From: Burkholderia pyrrocinia | GTDB lineage: Bacteria > Pseudomonadota > Gammaproteobacteria > Burkholderiales > Burkholderiaceae | Assembly (NCBI RefSeq): GCF_001028665.1 | Contig: NZ_CP011503.1 | Span: 3,410,001 to 3,474,000, forward strand | Direction of reading: 5' to 3' | Length of the DNA stretch: 64,000 nucleotides | Shown: positions 1-8,426 of the stretch, piece by piece | Numbering within the stretch: position 1 is the first letter of the stretch | Layout: each line of letters opens with the position of its first letter | Position numbers and translations under genes: made by a program | The notes under the pieces: model-generated | Seen by the model: only the letters and a program-made list of their open reading frames with translations | Told to the model about the DNA's origin: nothing | The model's database searches: none

Positions 1-1
1 C

Positions 2-610
2 CAGGGCGAGCGCGGCATCGCGTGCCTGCCCGATCGCGTCGGCGAGTTCCAGGAAGGTGTCGGCCGTGCGATCGAGTACGCGAAGGCACTGAAGGTGCCG
101 CAACTGAACTGCCTCGTCGGCATCCCGTCGGCCAGCACGGCACGCGACAAGACGTTCGTCACGATCGTCGACAACCTGCGCTTCGCGGCCGACGCGCTGA
201 AGCGCGAAGGCATCCGCCTGCTCGTCGAGCCGTGCAACAGCTTCGACATCCCGGGCTTCGCGCTGAACCGTTCGTCGGAAGGGCTCGACGTGATCCGCGC
301 GGTCGGCTCGGACAACCTGTTCCTGCAGTACGACATCTATCACATGCAACGCATGGAAGGCGAACTGGCCGCGACGATCGAACGCAACCTCGCGTCGATC
401 GGCCACGTCCAGCTCGCGGACAACCCGGGCCGCAACGAGCCGGGCACGGGCGAGATCAATTACGCGTTCCTGTTCGCACTGCTCGACCGGCTCGGCTACG
501 ACGGCTACGTCGGCTGCGAATACAAGCCCCGCACCACCACGACGGAAGGGCTCGGCTGGTTACAAGGCGTCGCCGGCTGCGCACCGGGCTCGGCGCGCCG
601 CGCCGCCTGA
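2..610 (+). CDS. hyi: Hydroxypyruvate isomerase, 5'-truncated by window edge
   Basis: The frame is open from base 2 to a TGA at 608-610, giving the last 202 residues of a protein whose family is about 258 residues long. It interconverts hydroxypyruvate and tartronate semialdehyde in glyoxylate utilisation. It is a TIM-barrel of the xylose-isomerase-like/AP endonuclease 2 fold. Visible landmarks are LLVEPCNS (metal-binding Glu), QYDIYHMQ, HVQLADNPGR and GCEYKP (second catalytic Glu). The C-terminal tail after GLGWLQ (GCAPGSARRAA) is longer and more basic than usual. The next gene, 41 bp downstream, is tartronate semialdehyde reductase, so an operon (probably with gcl upstream, outside the window) is inferred. 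Confidence 0.9.
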   Translation, partial: QGERGIACLPDRVGEFQEGVGRAIEYAKALKVPQLNCLVGIPSASTARDKTFVTIVDNLRFAADALKREGIRLLVEPCNSFDIPGFALNRSSEGLDVIRAVGSDNLFLQYDIYHMQRMEGELAATIERNLASIGHVQLADNPGRNEPGTGEINYAFLFALLDRLGYDGYVGCEYKPRTTTTEGLGWLQGVAGCAPGSARRAA

Positions 611-651
611 GATCCGCCCTTCCCGTTTTCGCCCCTATAGGAGACTTTCAC

Positions 652-1545
652 ATGGCAACCATCGGTTTCATCGGCCTCGGCATCATGGGCGCGCACATGG
701 CGCGCAACCTGCTCAAGGGCGATCATCAGCTCGTCGTGAACGGCGCGTTCCCGATCCCGGACGACCTGCGTGCGAGCGCGAAGGTCGTCGCAAACTCGAC
801 CGAAGTCGCACAAAAAGCGGACGTCATCGTCGTGATGGTGCCGGACACGCCCGACGTGCGTAACGTGCTGTTCGCCGACGACGGCGTCGCGAAGGGCCTG
901 ACGGCCGGCAAGCTCGTGATCGACATGAGCTCGATCTCGCCGCTCGACACGCAGGAATTCGCGAAGCAGATCAACGCGCTCGGCTGCGACTACCTCGACG
1001 CACCGGTGTCCGGCGGCGAAGTCGGCGCACGCGAAGCGACGCTGACGATCATGGTCGGCGGCCCGGAAGCGGCCTTCGAGCGCGCCAGGCCGCTGTTCGA
1101 GAAGATGGGCAAGAACATCACGCTCGTCGGCGACAACGGCGCGGGCCAGACCTGCAAGGTCGCGAACCAGATCATCGTCGCGCTGAACATCGAAGCCGTC
1201 GGCGAAGCCTTGCTGTTCGCCGCACGCTCGGGCGCCGATCCGGAGCGCGTTCGCCAGGCGCTGATGGGCGGCTTCGCCGCGTCGCGCATCCTCGAAGTGC
1301 ACGGCGCGCGGATGACGAAGCGCACGTTCGATCCGGGCTTCCGCATCGAGCTGCACCAGAAGGACCTGAACCTCGCGCTCGACGGCGCACGCAAGCTCGG
1401 CCTCGCGCTGCCGCACACCGCGAGCGCGCAGCAACTGTTCAGCGTGTGCGCATCGCACGGCGGCAAGGCATGGGATCACTCGGCACTCGTGCGCGCGCTC
1501 GAGATCATGTCGAACTTCGAGATCGGCCAGACGCCGGCCGCGTAA
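652..1545 (+). CDS. glxR: 2-hydroxy-3-oxopropionate (tartronate semialdehyde) reductase
   Basis: A 297-residue member of the beta-hydroxyacid dehydrogenase family that reduces tartronate semialdehyde to D-glycerate with NAD(P)H in the cytosol. It has the N-terminal Rossmann signature GFIGLGIMGAHMARNL, the substrate-binding DAPVSGGEVGA segment, and GQTCKVANQ carrying the catalytic Lys. The C-terminal LHQKDLNLAL is typical of the family. The ATG at 652 is preceded by TAGGAG. It completes the hyi-glxR pair: Hyi makes the semialdehyde and GlxR reduces it. No glycerate kinase gene follows, unlike some glyoxylate operons. Confidence 0.93.
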   Translation: MATIGFIGLGIMGAHMARNLLKGDHQLVVNGAFPIPDDLRASAKVVANSTEVAQKADVIVVMVPDTPDVRNVLFADDGVAKGLTAGKLVIDMSSISPLDTQEFAKQINALGCDYLDAPVSGGEVGAREATLTIMVGGPEAAFERARPLFEKMGKNITLVGDNGAGQTCKVANQIIVALNIEAVGEALLFAARSGADPERVRQALMGGFAASRILEVHGARMTKRTFDPGFRIELHQKDLNLALDGARKLGLALPHTASAQQLFSVCASHGGKAWDHSALVRALEIMSNFEIGQTPAA

Positions 1546-2004
1546 CGCGGACGCAACAACGCGCGGTTCCGCTGCAATGGCGGACGCGCGCGAAGAACAC
1601 GCGCGATTCGGCCAGGGCCGGTCGCATCGATGCGCGACGCACTCGCGCATCACGGTGGGGCGCCCCGCTCCGCATCGCCAACGGCGTGCGGGACGGGGCG
1701 AAAAACGCCGCTCTGGGCTGAGAGCGGCGTGGTGGGGTCCGCAGCGGCACCCGGCGGCGCCGGGGAAGCCTTGGTCGGTCAGACGTCGTCGTCGGGTGTC
1801 CGCCTGTCGGATTTCGCGTATTACATTTCTTTACGTTCGAGCATGCGATTTTTCATGCAATCGTCGCGCTGAGCGCCTACACTTTCGCCACGCCTTTCGA
1901 GAAAACCGCCGCGCTTGCGTTCACTCCGGTGAATGCGCCCAGCGCGATGTTTTTTTCGCCACTTCACGGCGCGTTTTCTTTTCAACCACCTAAGGAGTGC
2001 AGCG
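1546..2004. other. Intergenic region, 459 bp, with a minus-oriented hairpin
   Basis: No convincing coding frame is seen. The left half is GC-rich and the right half (about 1815-1990) is more AT-rich, as expected for the promoter region of the downstream BON-LysM gene. The only clear structure is the terminator-like hairpin at 1705-1730, which has its T-run on the minus strand although no minus-strand gene lies just upstream of it. Confidence 0.5.
1701..1730 (-). terminator. Orphan rho-independent terminator, minus orientation
   Basis: A perfect 10-bp stem (1705-1714 with 1721-1730, ACGCCGCTCT / AGAGCGGCGT) encloses a 6-nt loop. The five A residues at 1701-1705 become a U-run after the hairpin on the minus strand. 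On the plus strand it is followed by GGTGGGG, so it is a poor terminator for glxR in that direction. The nearest minus-strand gene (ansA) already has its own terminator at 2501-2528. Confidence 0.6.
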
Positions 2005-2475
2005 ATGGGTCTTCTTTCGTTTATCAAAGAGGCGGGTGAAAAACTGCTGGGTCATGCCGACGCGCAAGCGGCGGAAGATCCGAATGCCGCGAACCAGACC
2101 GCGGCCGATGCGATCAAGAACTACATCAGCACGCAGGGTCTCGACACGTCGAACCTGACGGTCGCGTTCGACGGCGCATCGCGCACCGTCACGCTGTCGG
2201 GCAGCGTCGCCGATCTCGACACGAAGGCCAAGGTCAAGGTCGCGGCCGGCAACGTGCAAGGCGTCGCGGGCGTCAACGACGACGATCTGCAGCCGGACGA
2301 TCCGGAAGTGCAGTACCACGACGTGAAGCCGGGCGACACGCTGTCGGCGATCGCCAAGGAAGTGTATGGCGACGCGAACAAGTACCCGGCGATCTTCGAG
2401 GCGAACAAGCCGATGCTGTCGAGCCCGGACAAGATCTACCCGGGCCAGAAGCTCGTGATTCCGCCGCAGTCCTGA
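2005..2475 (+). CDS. BON and LysM domain protein (Kbp/YgaU-like)
   Basis: A 156-residue protein with no signal peptide. A BON domain lies at about residues 35-95 (NLTVAFDGASRTVTLSGSV) and a C-terminal LysM domain at about 103-153 (VKPGDTLSAIAKEVYGDANK, then KIYPGQKLVIP). The size and order match E. coli YgaU/Kbp, a potassium-binding stress protein. Whether this copy binds potassium cannot be judged from sequence alone. The start has TAAGGAG 9 nt upstream. It is monocistronic and ends in a strong bidirectional terminator. Confidence 0.88.
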   Translation: MGLLSFIKEAGEKLLGHADAQAAEDPNAANQTAADAIKNYISTQGLDTSNLTVAFDGASRTVTLSGSVADLDTKAKVKVAAGNVQGVAGVNDDDLQPDDPEVQYHDVKPGDTLSAIAKEVYGDANKYPAIFEANKPMLSSPDKIYPGQKLVIPPQS

Positions 2476-2500
2476 GCATCCGCGCAGGATTGAAAAACGG

Positions 2501-2528
2501 AAAAGGCAGGCCATCTGGCCTGCCTTTT
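2501..2528. terminator. Bidirectional terminator between BON-LysM gene and ansA
   Basis: A perfect 12-bp stem (2501-2512, AAAAGGCAGGCC, with 2517-2528) and a 4-nt ATCT loop. It has T-runs on both strands, so it can end both of the convergent transcripts. Confidence 0.9.
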
Positions 2529-2571
2529 TCTTTGGCGCCGCCGCGCCGCCGGAGCGGCGGGCGGACATCGG

Positions 2572-3594
2572 TCAGAACGTATCGAACAGGCGCTGCAGTT
2601 CGTCGCGCGCCAGGATGCCGTTCGCCAGCGCGAGCATCAGCAGCACGCGCGCCTTGAACGGATTCAGCGAGCCCGCGCTGACGAAACCGAGCGCATCGTC
2701 GCTCGCGGCGCCGTTGCGCATCACATGCCCCGAGCCGACGCGCGACGCGCGGATCACGGCGACACCCGCCTGCACGGCATCGGCAAGCGCCGCCTGCAGC
2801 GTCGCATGGATCGACCCGTTGCCGGTGCCGGCCACGACGAGCCCGCGCACGCCGGCCGCCACCAGCGCATCGACGGCCGTGCGCGTCACGCCCGCGTAGC
2901 TCGTGACGACTTCGACCGGCGGCCACGCACCGGCGATCGCCAGTTGCGCATCGCGCGAGCGCGTGACGCGGCGCGCGAATTCGACGCGGCCGTCCTGCAC
3001 CCAGCCGAGTGCGCCGAGTTCCGGCGACTGGAATGCGTCGACCGCATAGGTGCTCGTCTTCACGACGTCGCGCGCGCCGTGGATCCGGTTGTTGAACGCG
3101 ACCAGCACGCCCTGCCCGCGCGCGGCCGGATGCGCGGCCACCGTCACCGCGTTCAGCAGGTTCAGCGGGCCATCGGACGACAGCGCGGTCGCCGGCCGCA
3201 TCGCGGCCGTCAGCACGACCGGCTTGTCGCCCTTCACGACCAGATGCAACGCATACGCGGTTTCCTCGAGCGTGTCGGTGCCATGTGTGATCACGATGCC
3301 GTCGACCGCCGGATCGGCCATCAGCGCGTCGATCCGCGCGGCAAGCGTGTTCCACAACGGCAGCGCGAGATCCTTGCTGTCGATGCTGGCGATCTGCTCG
3401 GCGTCGATGCGCGCGACCGACGCGAGCGCCGGCACCGCGTCGACCAGGAAATTGACGCCGAGCGCGCCGGCCTGGTAACCGGCCGTGCTGGCCGCGTCGG
3501 GCGCGGCACCGGCGATCGTGCCGCCGGTGGCGAGCACGGCGATGCGCGGCAGGGCCGCCGCGGACGAAGGGGATGCGGGATTCTGAGTATTCAT
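2572..3594 (-). CDS. ansA: L-asparaginase, type II-like
   Basis: A 340-residue asparaginase/glutaminase-family enzyme hydrolysing L-asparagine to aspartate and ammonia. Both catalytic motifs are visible: ATGGTIAG near residue 22 (first nucleophile Thr) and GIVITHGTDTLEETAY (second Thr-Asp pair). No signal peptide is evident, so it may act in the cytoplasm despite the type II-like sequence. The ATG at 3594 (MNTQNP) was chosen over an in-frame upstream start at 3645 because the extension is basic and unlike the family. The gene is convergent with the BON-LysM gene and stands alone. Confidence 0.9.
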   Translation of the reverse strand: MNTQNPASPSSAAALPRIAVLATGGTIAGAAPDAASTAGYQAGALGVNFLVDAVPALASVARIDAEQIASIDSKDLALPLWNTLAARIDALMADPAVDGIVITHGTDTLEETAYALHLVVKGDKPVVLTAAMRPATALSSDGPLNLLNAVTVAAHPAARGQGVLVAFNNRIHGARDVVKTSTYAVDAFQSPELGALGWVQDGRVEFARRVTRSRDAQLAIAGAWPPVEVVTSYAGVTRTAVDALVAAGVRGLVVAGTGNGSIHATLQAALADAVQAGVAVIRASRVGSGHVMRNGAASDDALGFVSAGSLNPFKARVLLMLALANGILARDELQRLFDTF

Positions 3595-3865
3595 GGCCGC
3601 GATTGTAATGGCTCGCGGCCGGGATCCGGCAGGTTCCGGCGGCACGGCCGACGCCGGCCGCCGTATGTCATGGTTTGTCCTGATCGCCCGGTCGCGCGCG
3701 TCGTCAACGGCCGTGGCGCCCGCAACGTTATAGAAAGTGCCGTTCTGGTGTTTTCACATTGATTTGCCATAATCGGAGCGGGCGGCGCGATGCGACCCTA
3801 TCGTCATCGCGACGCGCTTCGTGACGGCGTCAATAACACGCAATTCACCCCATGGGAGTGTCGAA

Positions 3866-4156
3866 ATGAAAATCCAATCGCTCGTAGCCGCAGTGCTTCT
3901 CGGCGGCATGCTGGCTTCCCCCGCGTTCGCGGCGAACAGCCAGCAGGACAAGATGAAGGCCTGTAACACCCAGGCAGCAGGCAAGACGGGCGACGAACGC
4001 AAGGCGTTCATGAAGGACTGCCTGTCGGCGAAGCCCGCGAAGGCGATGTCGCAGCAGGAAAAGATGAAGGCCTGCAACACGCAGGCCACCGGCAAGAAGG
4101 GCGACGACCGCAAGGCGTTCATGAAGAGCTGCCTGAGCAGCCAGCCGGCCGCCTGA
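3866..4156 (+). CDS. psiF: PsiF-repeat secreted small protein
   Basis: A 96-residue exported protein. Residues 1-22 form a signal peptide ending in SPAFA. The mature part is two copies of a PsiF repeat of about 30 residues, each with the pattern QQ(D/E)KMKACNTQA, then G(D/E)(E/D)RKAFMK and a CLS ending. In E. coli psiF is phosphate-starvation inducible. The function is unknown. The ATG at 3866 follows GGGAGTG. An upstream in-frame start at 3821 would bury the signal peptide and was rejected. The two repeats pair conserved cysteines, consistent with a disulfide-stabilised periplasmic fold. Confidence 0.88.
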   Translation: MKIQSLVAAVLLGGMLASPAFAANSQQDKMKACNTQAAGKTGDERKAFMKDCLSAKPAKAMSQQEKMKACNTQATGKKGDDRKAFMKSCLSSQPAA

Positions 4157-4176
4157 GCTCCGGCGCTCCCGTATCG

Positions 4177-4213
4177 AATGCCGCGCACCGCTTCGGCGGG
4201 CGCGGCATTTTTG
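4177..4213 (+). terminator. Terminator after psiF
   Basis: A perfect 10-bp stem (4177-4186 with 4200-4209, AATGCCGCGC / GCGCGGCATT). The loop itself contains CCGCTTCGGCGG, and a run of T follows from 4208. Confidence 0.88.
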
Positions 4214-4495
4214 TTTTCGTTGCATGCGCATCGACGCGTACGCGCCTGAAGCGCCTGCCGCACGTGTCGCGCACCTCGACCTGCCGCGCGCGTTCCGCCG
4301 CCGTCGTTCGACCGCCCGCCTCCGCCCACCCCGCTTTCCGGGCCCACCGCACCGGCACTGCCACATGGTGCGGCAATTCGCCGCGTTTTCTTCTATGATG
4401 GCTGCAACGCGGCCCACTCAAGTACAAGAAAGTACAAGAAGCGCCATCGGGCCGCCCTCGAGACGGACGCGCACGCGCGTCAAACGGAGGCATGG
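4214..4495. other. Intergenic region upstream of small membrane protein
   Basis: No supported gene. It holds an exact tandem duplication of the decamer AGTACAAGAA at 4421-4440. A possible minus-10 box, TATGAT, lies at 4394-4399 without a good minus-35 partner. Confidence 0.4.
4421..4440 (+). repeat. Tandem duplication of a 10-bp unit
   Basis: AGTACAAGAA occurs twice with no gap, about 55 bp before the small membrane protein gene. It is probably a slippage duplication in a leader region. Confidence 0.7.
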
Positions 4496-4945
4496 ATGGC
4501 ATGGAGACAACACCGCTGGTTCCGCCGCTGGCTGATCGTGATCGTGTTCTGGGCCGTGCCCGTCGCGATCGTCGCCGTGCGCGAGATCCGCGAGGAAATG
4601 GCCTACAACAAGGCGGACCTGCAGCTCGCGCTGACCACCTGGCAGCTCACCGACGCGCAGCAGGCCGCCGGCGCCGCCGCGAAGTGCCATGGGGATTCTG
4701 ACGAGGCGCGCGCGGCCGGCTGCCCGGCCGACGTGCTCGCCGCCAACGCGCCGCGCCAGCAGGCGGCCCGCGACGAATACGTGGTGCGCCGCAATACGCT
4801 TGCGGGTTATCTGTGGCATGCGTTCGTCGGCTACTGGGTCGTACCGGCCGCGTTCCTGTTCGCCTGCGGCGTCGTGATCGCGCTGATCCGCCGCGCGCTG
4901 CGCCGCCCGCCGATCAAGCCGCCCGTCCCGCCGGTCACGCACTGA
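4496..4945 (+). CDS. Conserved hypothetical two-pass membrane protein
   Basis: A 149-residue protein. A basic start (MAWRQHRWFRRW) is followed by a membrane segment at about residues 12-28. A polar, alanine-rich loop of about 75 residues contains two Cys (AKCHGD and AGCPAD). A second membrane segment lies at about 107-130 and the tail is basic and proline-rich. By the positive-inside rule both ends are cytoplasmic and the Cys-containing loop periplasmic, where the cysteines could form a disulfide. I do not recognise a family with a known role. GGAGGC lies 7 nt before the ATG. Confidence 0.72.
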   Translation: MAWRQHRWFRRWLIVIVFWAVPVAIVAVREIREEMAYNKADLQLALTTWQLTDAQQAAGAAAKCHGDSDEARAAGCPADVLAANAPRQQAARDEYVVRRNTLAGYLWHAFVGYWVVPAAFLFACGVVIALIRRALRRPPIKPPVPPVTH

Positions 4946-5187
4946 CGCGCCCCGCAAGTGCCGTCGCCATCCCGTTTACGTCGAGTTGTCCGCACGCCGC
5001 CCCGGCGCGGGGCGCGTCGGCGCACGGGCGCGGGCCCGTCCGTTGGCGTGCCGCGACACCCCCAACGCGATTTGACGCTCTTTCATGCGCGAACGAAAAG
5101 GGGTTGTAATCCACTGTGATATAACTGCCGACGTGATCCGCTCCTTGAGCGAGACTCACTCCGAACGTCATCCGATGGAGAAGAACG

Positions 5188-5775
5188 ATGCAAAAACGGA
5201 ATCTTGTGCTGAAAGCCGCCGCGGCGCTCATCGTCGGTAGCCTCGCGCTTACCGGTTGCACCACCACCCCGGACAAGCCGGACAACGCCGCGACCAACGC
5301 GTCGAAGCGCCAGGCGATCGACGCGAGTGTCGATGGGACGCTGTCGCGCCTGTATTCCACGGTCAAGGGTTCGCGTGAACTCGTCGCGAAGTCGCGCGGC
5401 GTGCTGGTGTTCCCGGACGTGCTCCAGGCCGGCTTCATCGTCGGCGGCCAGTCCGGCAACGGCGCGCTGCGCGTCGGCGGCGCGACGGTCGGCTACTACA
5501 ACACGTCGTCGCTGTCGGTCGGCCTGCAGGCCGGTGCGCAATCGAAGGCGATCGTGTTCCTGTTCATGACGCAGGAAGCGCTCGACGAATTCCGCGGCTC
5601 GGACGGCTGGGCAGCCGGCGCTGGCGCGTCGGTCGCGCTCGTGAAGATGGGCGCGAACGGCGCGGTCGACACGACCACGGCCACCGCGCCGGTCCAGGTC
5701 GTCGTGCTGACGAACGCGGGCCTGATGGGCGACGTGTCGATCAACGGCACGAAGGTCACGAAACTCAAGATCTGA
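5188..5775 (+). CDS. SYLF/YSC84-domain lipoprotein
   Basis: A 195-residue outer-envelope lipoprotein. The lipobox LTGC places the lipidated Cys at residue 24. The rest is a SYLF (YSC84/DUF500) lipid-binding domain, recognisable from KSRGVLVFPDVLQAGFIVGG and the closing GLMGDVSINGTKV. These domains bind phosphoinositides in eukaryotes; the bacterial role is not established. The ATG at 5188 follows ATGGAGAAG. The gene is monocistronic with a strong terminator. Confidence 0.88.
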   Translation: MQKRNLVLKAAAALIVGSLALTGCTTTPDKPDNAATNASKRQAIDASVDGTLSRLYSTVKGSRELVAKSRGVLVFPDVLQAGFIVGGQSGNGALRVGGATVGYYNTSSLSVGLQAGAQSKAIVFLFMTQEALDEFRGSDGWAAGAGASVALVKMGANGAVDTTTATAPVQVVVLTNAGLMGDVSINGTKVTKLKI

Positions 5776-5817
5776 CGCTCATGCACCGCCCGTGCGCAAC
5801 GCGCGCGGGCCATGCGC

Positions 5818-5853
5818 AAACGGCGATGTCCTTGCGGGCATCGCCGTTTTTTT
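5818..5853 (+). terminator. Terminator after SYLF lipoprotein gene
   Basis: A perfect 11-bp stem (5818-5828 AAACGGCGATG with 5839-5849) with a 10-nt loop and a run of seven T. It may also serve the convergent glycosyltransferase gene. Confidence 0.9.
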
Positions 5854-5871
5854 ATCCGCCCGCGTCCCGCG

Positions 5872-6936
5872 TCAGGTCGTCGAATCGATCACCTTGAAGC
5901 GCGAGCGCTTCTGCGCGCGGATCACCGACTGGTAGACGTCGACGTACTGCTGCGCCATCCGGCGCGACGTGAAGCGCTCCTCGAAGCGCTGCCGCACGCG
6001 TGCACGCGGCAGCAGGTGCAGCCGGTTCACGGCAGCCACCGCGCTGATTTCGTCCTCGACGATGAAACCCGATACACCCTCGTCCACCACTTCGGGCACT
6101 GCGCCGCGATTGAACGCGATGACCGGCGTGCCGCACGACATCGCCTCGATCATCACGAGGCCGAACGGCTCCGGCCAGTCGATCGGGAACAGCAGCGCAT
6201 GCGCGCCGGACAGGAATTCGGCCTTCTGGTGATCGGCGATCTCGCCGATGTATTCGACGTGCGGCAACGCGAAGAGCGGCTTGATCTCGCGGTCGAAGTA
6301 TTCCTGGTCGGCCGCATCGATCTTCGCGGCGATCCGGATCGGCAGCCCGCACTGGCGGGCGATGTTGATCGCGGTGTCGACGCGCTTCTCCGGCGAGATG
6401 CGGCCGAGGAACGCGAGATAGCGCGGCTCGACGGGTTGCGGCATGTACAGCGTATCGGGCAGCCCGTGGTAGACGGTCGTCAGCCATTTCGCCTGCGGCA
6501 GCGGCTGGCGCTGCGAGTTCGAAATCGAGATCACCGGCGCCGTGTTGAACGTGTCGAACACCGGCTGCTGCTCGGGCAGGTCGAGCCGGCCGTGCAGCGT
6601 CGTCACGTAAGGGGTTTCCTGCCGGTTGAAGACCGAGAACGAGTAGTAGTCCATGTGGAAATGGAGCACGTCGAAGTCCTTCGCGCGGCGCGCGACCGTC
6701 TCCATCAGCAGCATGTGCGGGGCGATGCGGTCGCGGATCGACGTGTCGAGCCGCAGCGCGCGCGGCCAGACGGGCTCGAGCTTCGCCCGTGTCGTCGAGT
6801 CGCCGCTGGCAAACAGCGTCACATCGTGGCCGAGCTCGACGAGCGCCTCGGTGATGTAGGACACGACGCGCTCCGTGCCGCCGTACAGCTTCGGCGGCAC
6901 CGATTCGGTCAGCGGGGCGATCTGGGCAATTCTCAT
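5872..6936 (-). CDS. Glycosyltransferase family 4 (GT-B fold)
   Basis: A 354-residue retaining glycosyltransferase. The N-terminal acceptor domain begins MRIAQIAPL and has the glycine motif YGGTERVVSYITEAL. The C-terminal donor domain shows FLGRISPEKRVDTAI and the family's E-x7-E signature in EPFGLVMIEAMSCGTPVIAF. Donor and acceptor sugars cannot be told from sequence. No polysaccharide cluster surrounds it, so it is a stand-alone enzyme. An upstream in-frame start at 6999 would add an atypical 21-residue leader. Confidence 0.85.
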   Translation of the reverse strand: MRIAQIAPLTESVPPKLYGGTERVVSYITEALVELGHDVTLFASGDSTTRAKLEPVWPRALRLDTSIRDRIAPHMLLMETVARRAKDFDVLHFHMDYYSFSVFNRQETPYVTTLHGRLDLPEQQPVFDTFNTAPVISISNSQRQPLPQAKWLTTVYHGLPDTLYMPQPVEPRYLAFLGRISPEKRVDTAINIARQCGLPIRIAAKIDAADQEYFDREIKPLFALPHVEYIGEIADHQKAEFLSGAHALLFPIDWPEPFGLVMIEAMSCGTPVIAFNRGAVPEVVDEGVSGFIVEDEISAVAAVNRLHLLPRARVRQRFEERFTSRRMAQQYVDVYQSVIRAQKRSRFKVIDSTT

Positions 6937-7213
6937 GGTCCACGTCTCCTGTGTCCTGTCCGTTGCCGCACGGCCGGCGGGCGTTTGCGCGTCCGCCACG
7001 CTCCCATGCAGCGCCGGCCGGCATGGCGCCAGCCGGATATCTCATTATTATTCGCGATCCCGATGCGCGGAACCGCCCGTCTTTCATTTTATGGGCGTTG
7101 TTACAGACCGGATACATTCGGCCCGTCGGGCCCGATCGCGCCGCGCCGGGTACAGCCGGGCCGGTTCGGGCCCTTGGGCGACGAGCGCGGCCGAGCGCAC
7201 GCCGCCGTGCCCG

Positions 7214-8393
7214 TCAGCGCGACGGCCACTTCCATGCCGGCAGGTCGCGCGTGTCGGCATCGACGAGCGCGGTCGCGCCGAGCTGCTTGTCGAGCACCAG
7301 CGATTCGCAGCCGGCCTCGCGCTCGAGCGTCGCGATGAGCCGCGCCGCATGCGACACGACCAGCACCTGCGAGCGCTGCGCGGCCTGCGCGATCAGGCGG
7401 CCGAGCGCCGGCAGCAGATCGGGATGCAGGCTCGTCTCCGGTTCGTTCAGCACCATCAGCGCCGGCGGGCCGCGGCGTCAGCAGCGCGGCCGCGAGCAGC
7501 AGGTAGCGCAGCGTGCCGTCGGACAGCTCGGCTGCCGCGAGCGGCCGCAGCAGCCCCGGCTGGCGCATCAGCATGTCGAAGCGGCCCCGGCCGCCCGGAT
7601 TGTCGATCTCGACCGATGCGCCGGGAAACGCGTCGTCGATCGCCGCATCGAGTGCCGCACCGTCGCCGATTTCTCGGATCGTCTGCAGCGCGGCGGCCAG
7701 GTCCGCGCCGTCGTCCGCCAGCACCGGCGTATGGGTGCCGATATGCGACTGCCGTGCCGGCGCCTGCGCATCGGTCCGGAAATGGTCGTAGAAGCGCCAC
7801 GAGCGGATCCGCTCGCGCACCGCGATCATCTCGGGCGCGCCGGTCGGGTCGGCGAACTCGGTCATCATGCTGTCGAAGCTCGCGACCGGCTGCGGAATCG
7901 TCCGCCAGTCGCCCGACGCGGTGCGCGCGCGGATCTGCGCACCCTGCCGGTCGACCAGCAGCGTCGACGGGCGCGGCAGCGCGCCGCCCCAGATGCACTC
8001 GCGCTTGACCACCGGATCGAGCCGGAACATCGACGCGTCGTTCTTCACCGGCAGGCCGAGATCGATTGCATAGCCGAAATCGTCGCACGCGAAGCCGAGC
8101 TTCAGGCTCACCGGCTCCCTGCGCACCGTGCCCGTCACCGGCTCGTCGCCGTTCAGCATCGCCCGCGAAAAGCGCTCGGGGCCGGCCCACAGCGTCGACG
8201 GCAACCCGCCCTCGCGCGCGAGCGACGGGATTACGCGACCCTGCGCGGTATCGGCGAGCAGCCGCAGCGCGCGGTACACGCTCGACTTGCCGCTGCCGTT
8301 CGGCCCCGTGACGACGTTGAGCGCCGCGAGCGGCACGATCAGCTCGCGCAGCGAGCGGTAATTGGCGATGGCGAGCGTGTTCAGTCCGGACAT
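7214..8393 (-). pseudogene. AAA/ABC-type ATPase (AAA_21), disrupted by a +1 frameshift
   Basis: The first frame, from ATG 8393, carries Walker A (GPNGSGKSS at about residue 30) and an ABC-like signature (AELSDGTLRYLLLAAALL). It then leaves the family sequence at about 7468 and reads into unrelated residues. The missing end (ALMVLNEPETSLHPDLL with Walker B, and VLVVSHAARL) is intact in another minus frame, ending at 7214. Removing one base from the GGG at 7467-7469 would rejoin the frames into one ATPase of about 390 residues. It is either a recent pseudogene or a sequencing error in a short homopolymer. Relatives are RecF/OLD-like ATPases of unknown role. Confidence 0.82.
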
Positions 8394-8426
8394 GGCGATG
8401 GATGGCGGGCAGGCACCGGGCCGCGT

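Noticed and set aside
22..1545. A long frame joining the hyi region to glxR
   Set aside because: The first 210 codons are an out-of-frame reading of hyi. The real glxR start is at 652 with a ribosome site.
5101..5126. TTGTAA ... TATAAC as a promoter for the SYLF lipoprotein
   Set aside because: The spacer is only about 10 bp, too short for sigma-70.
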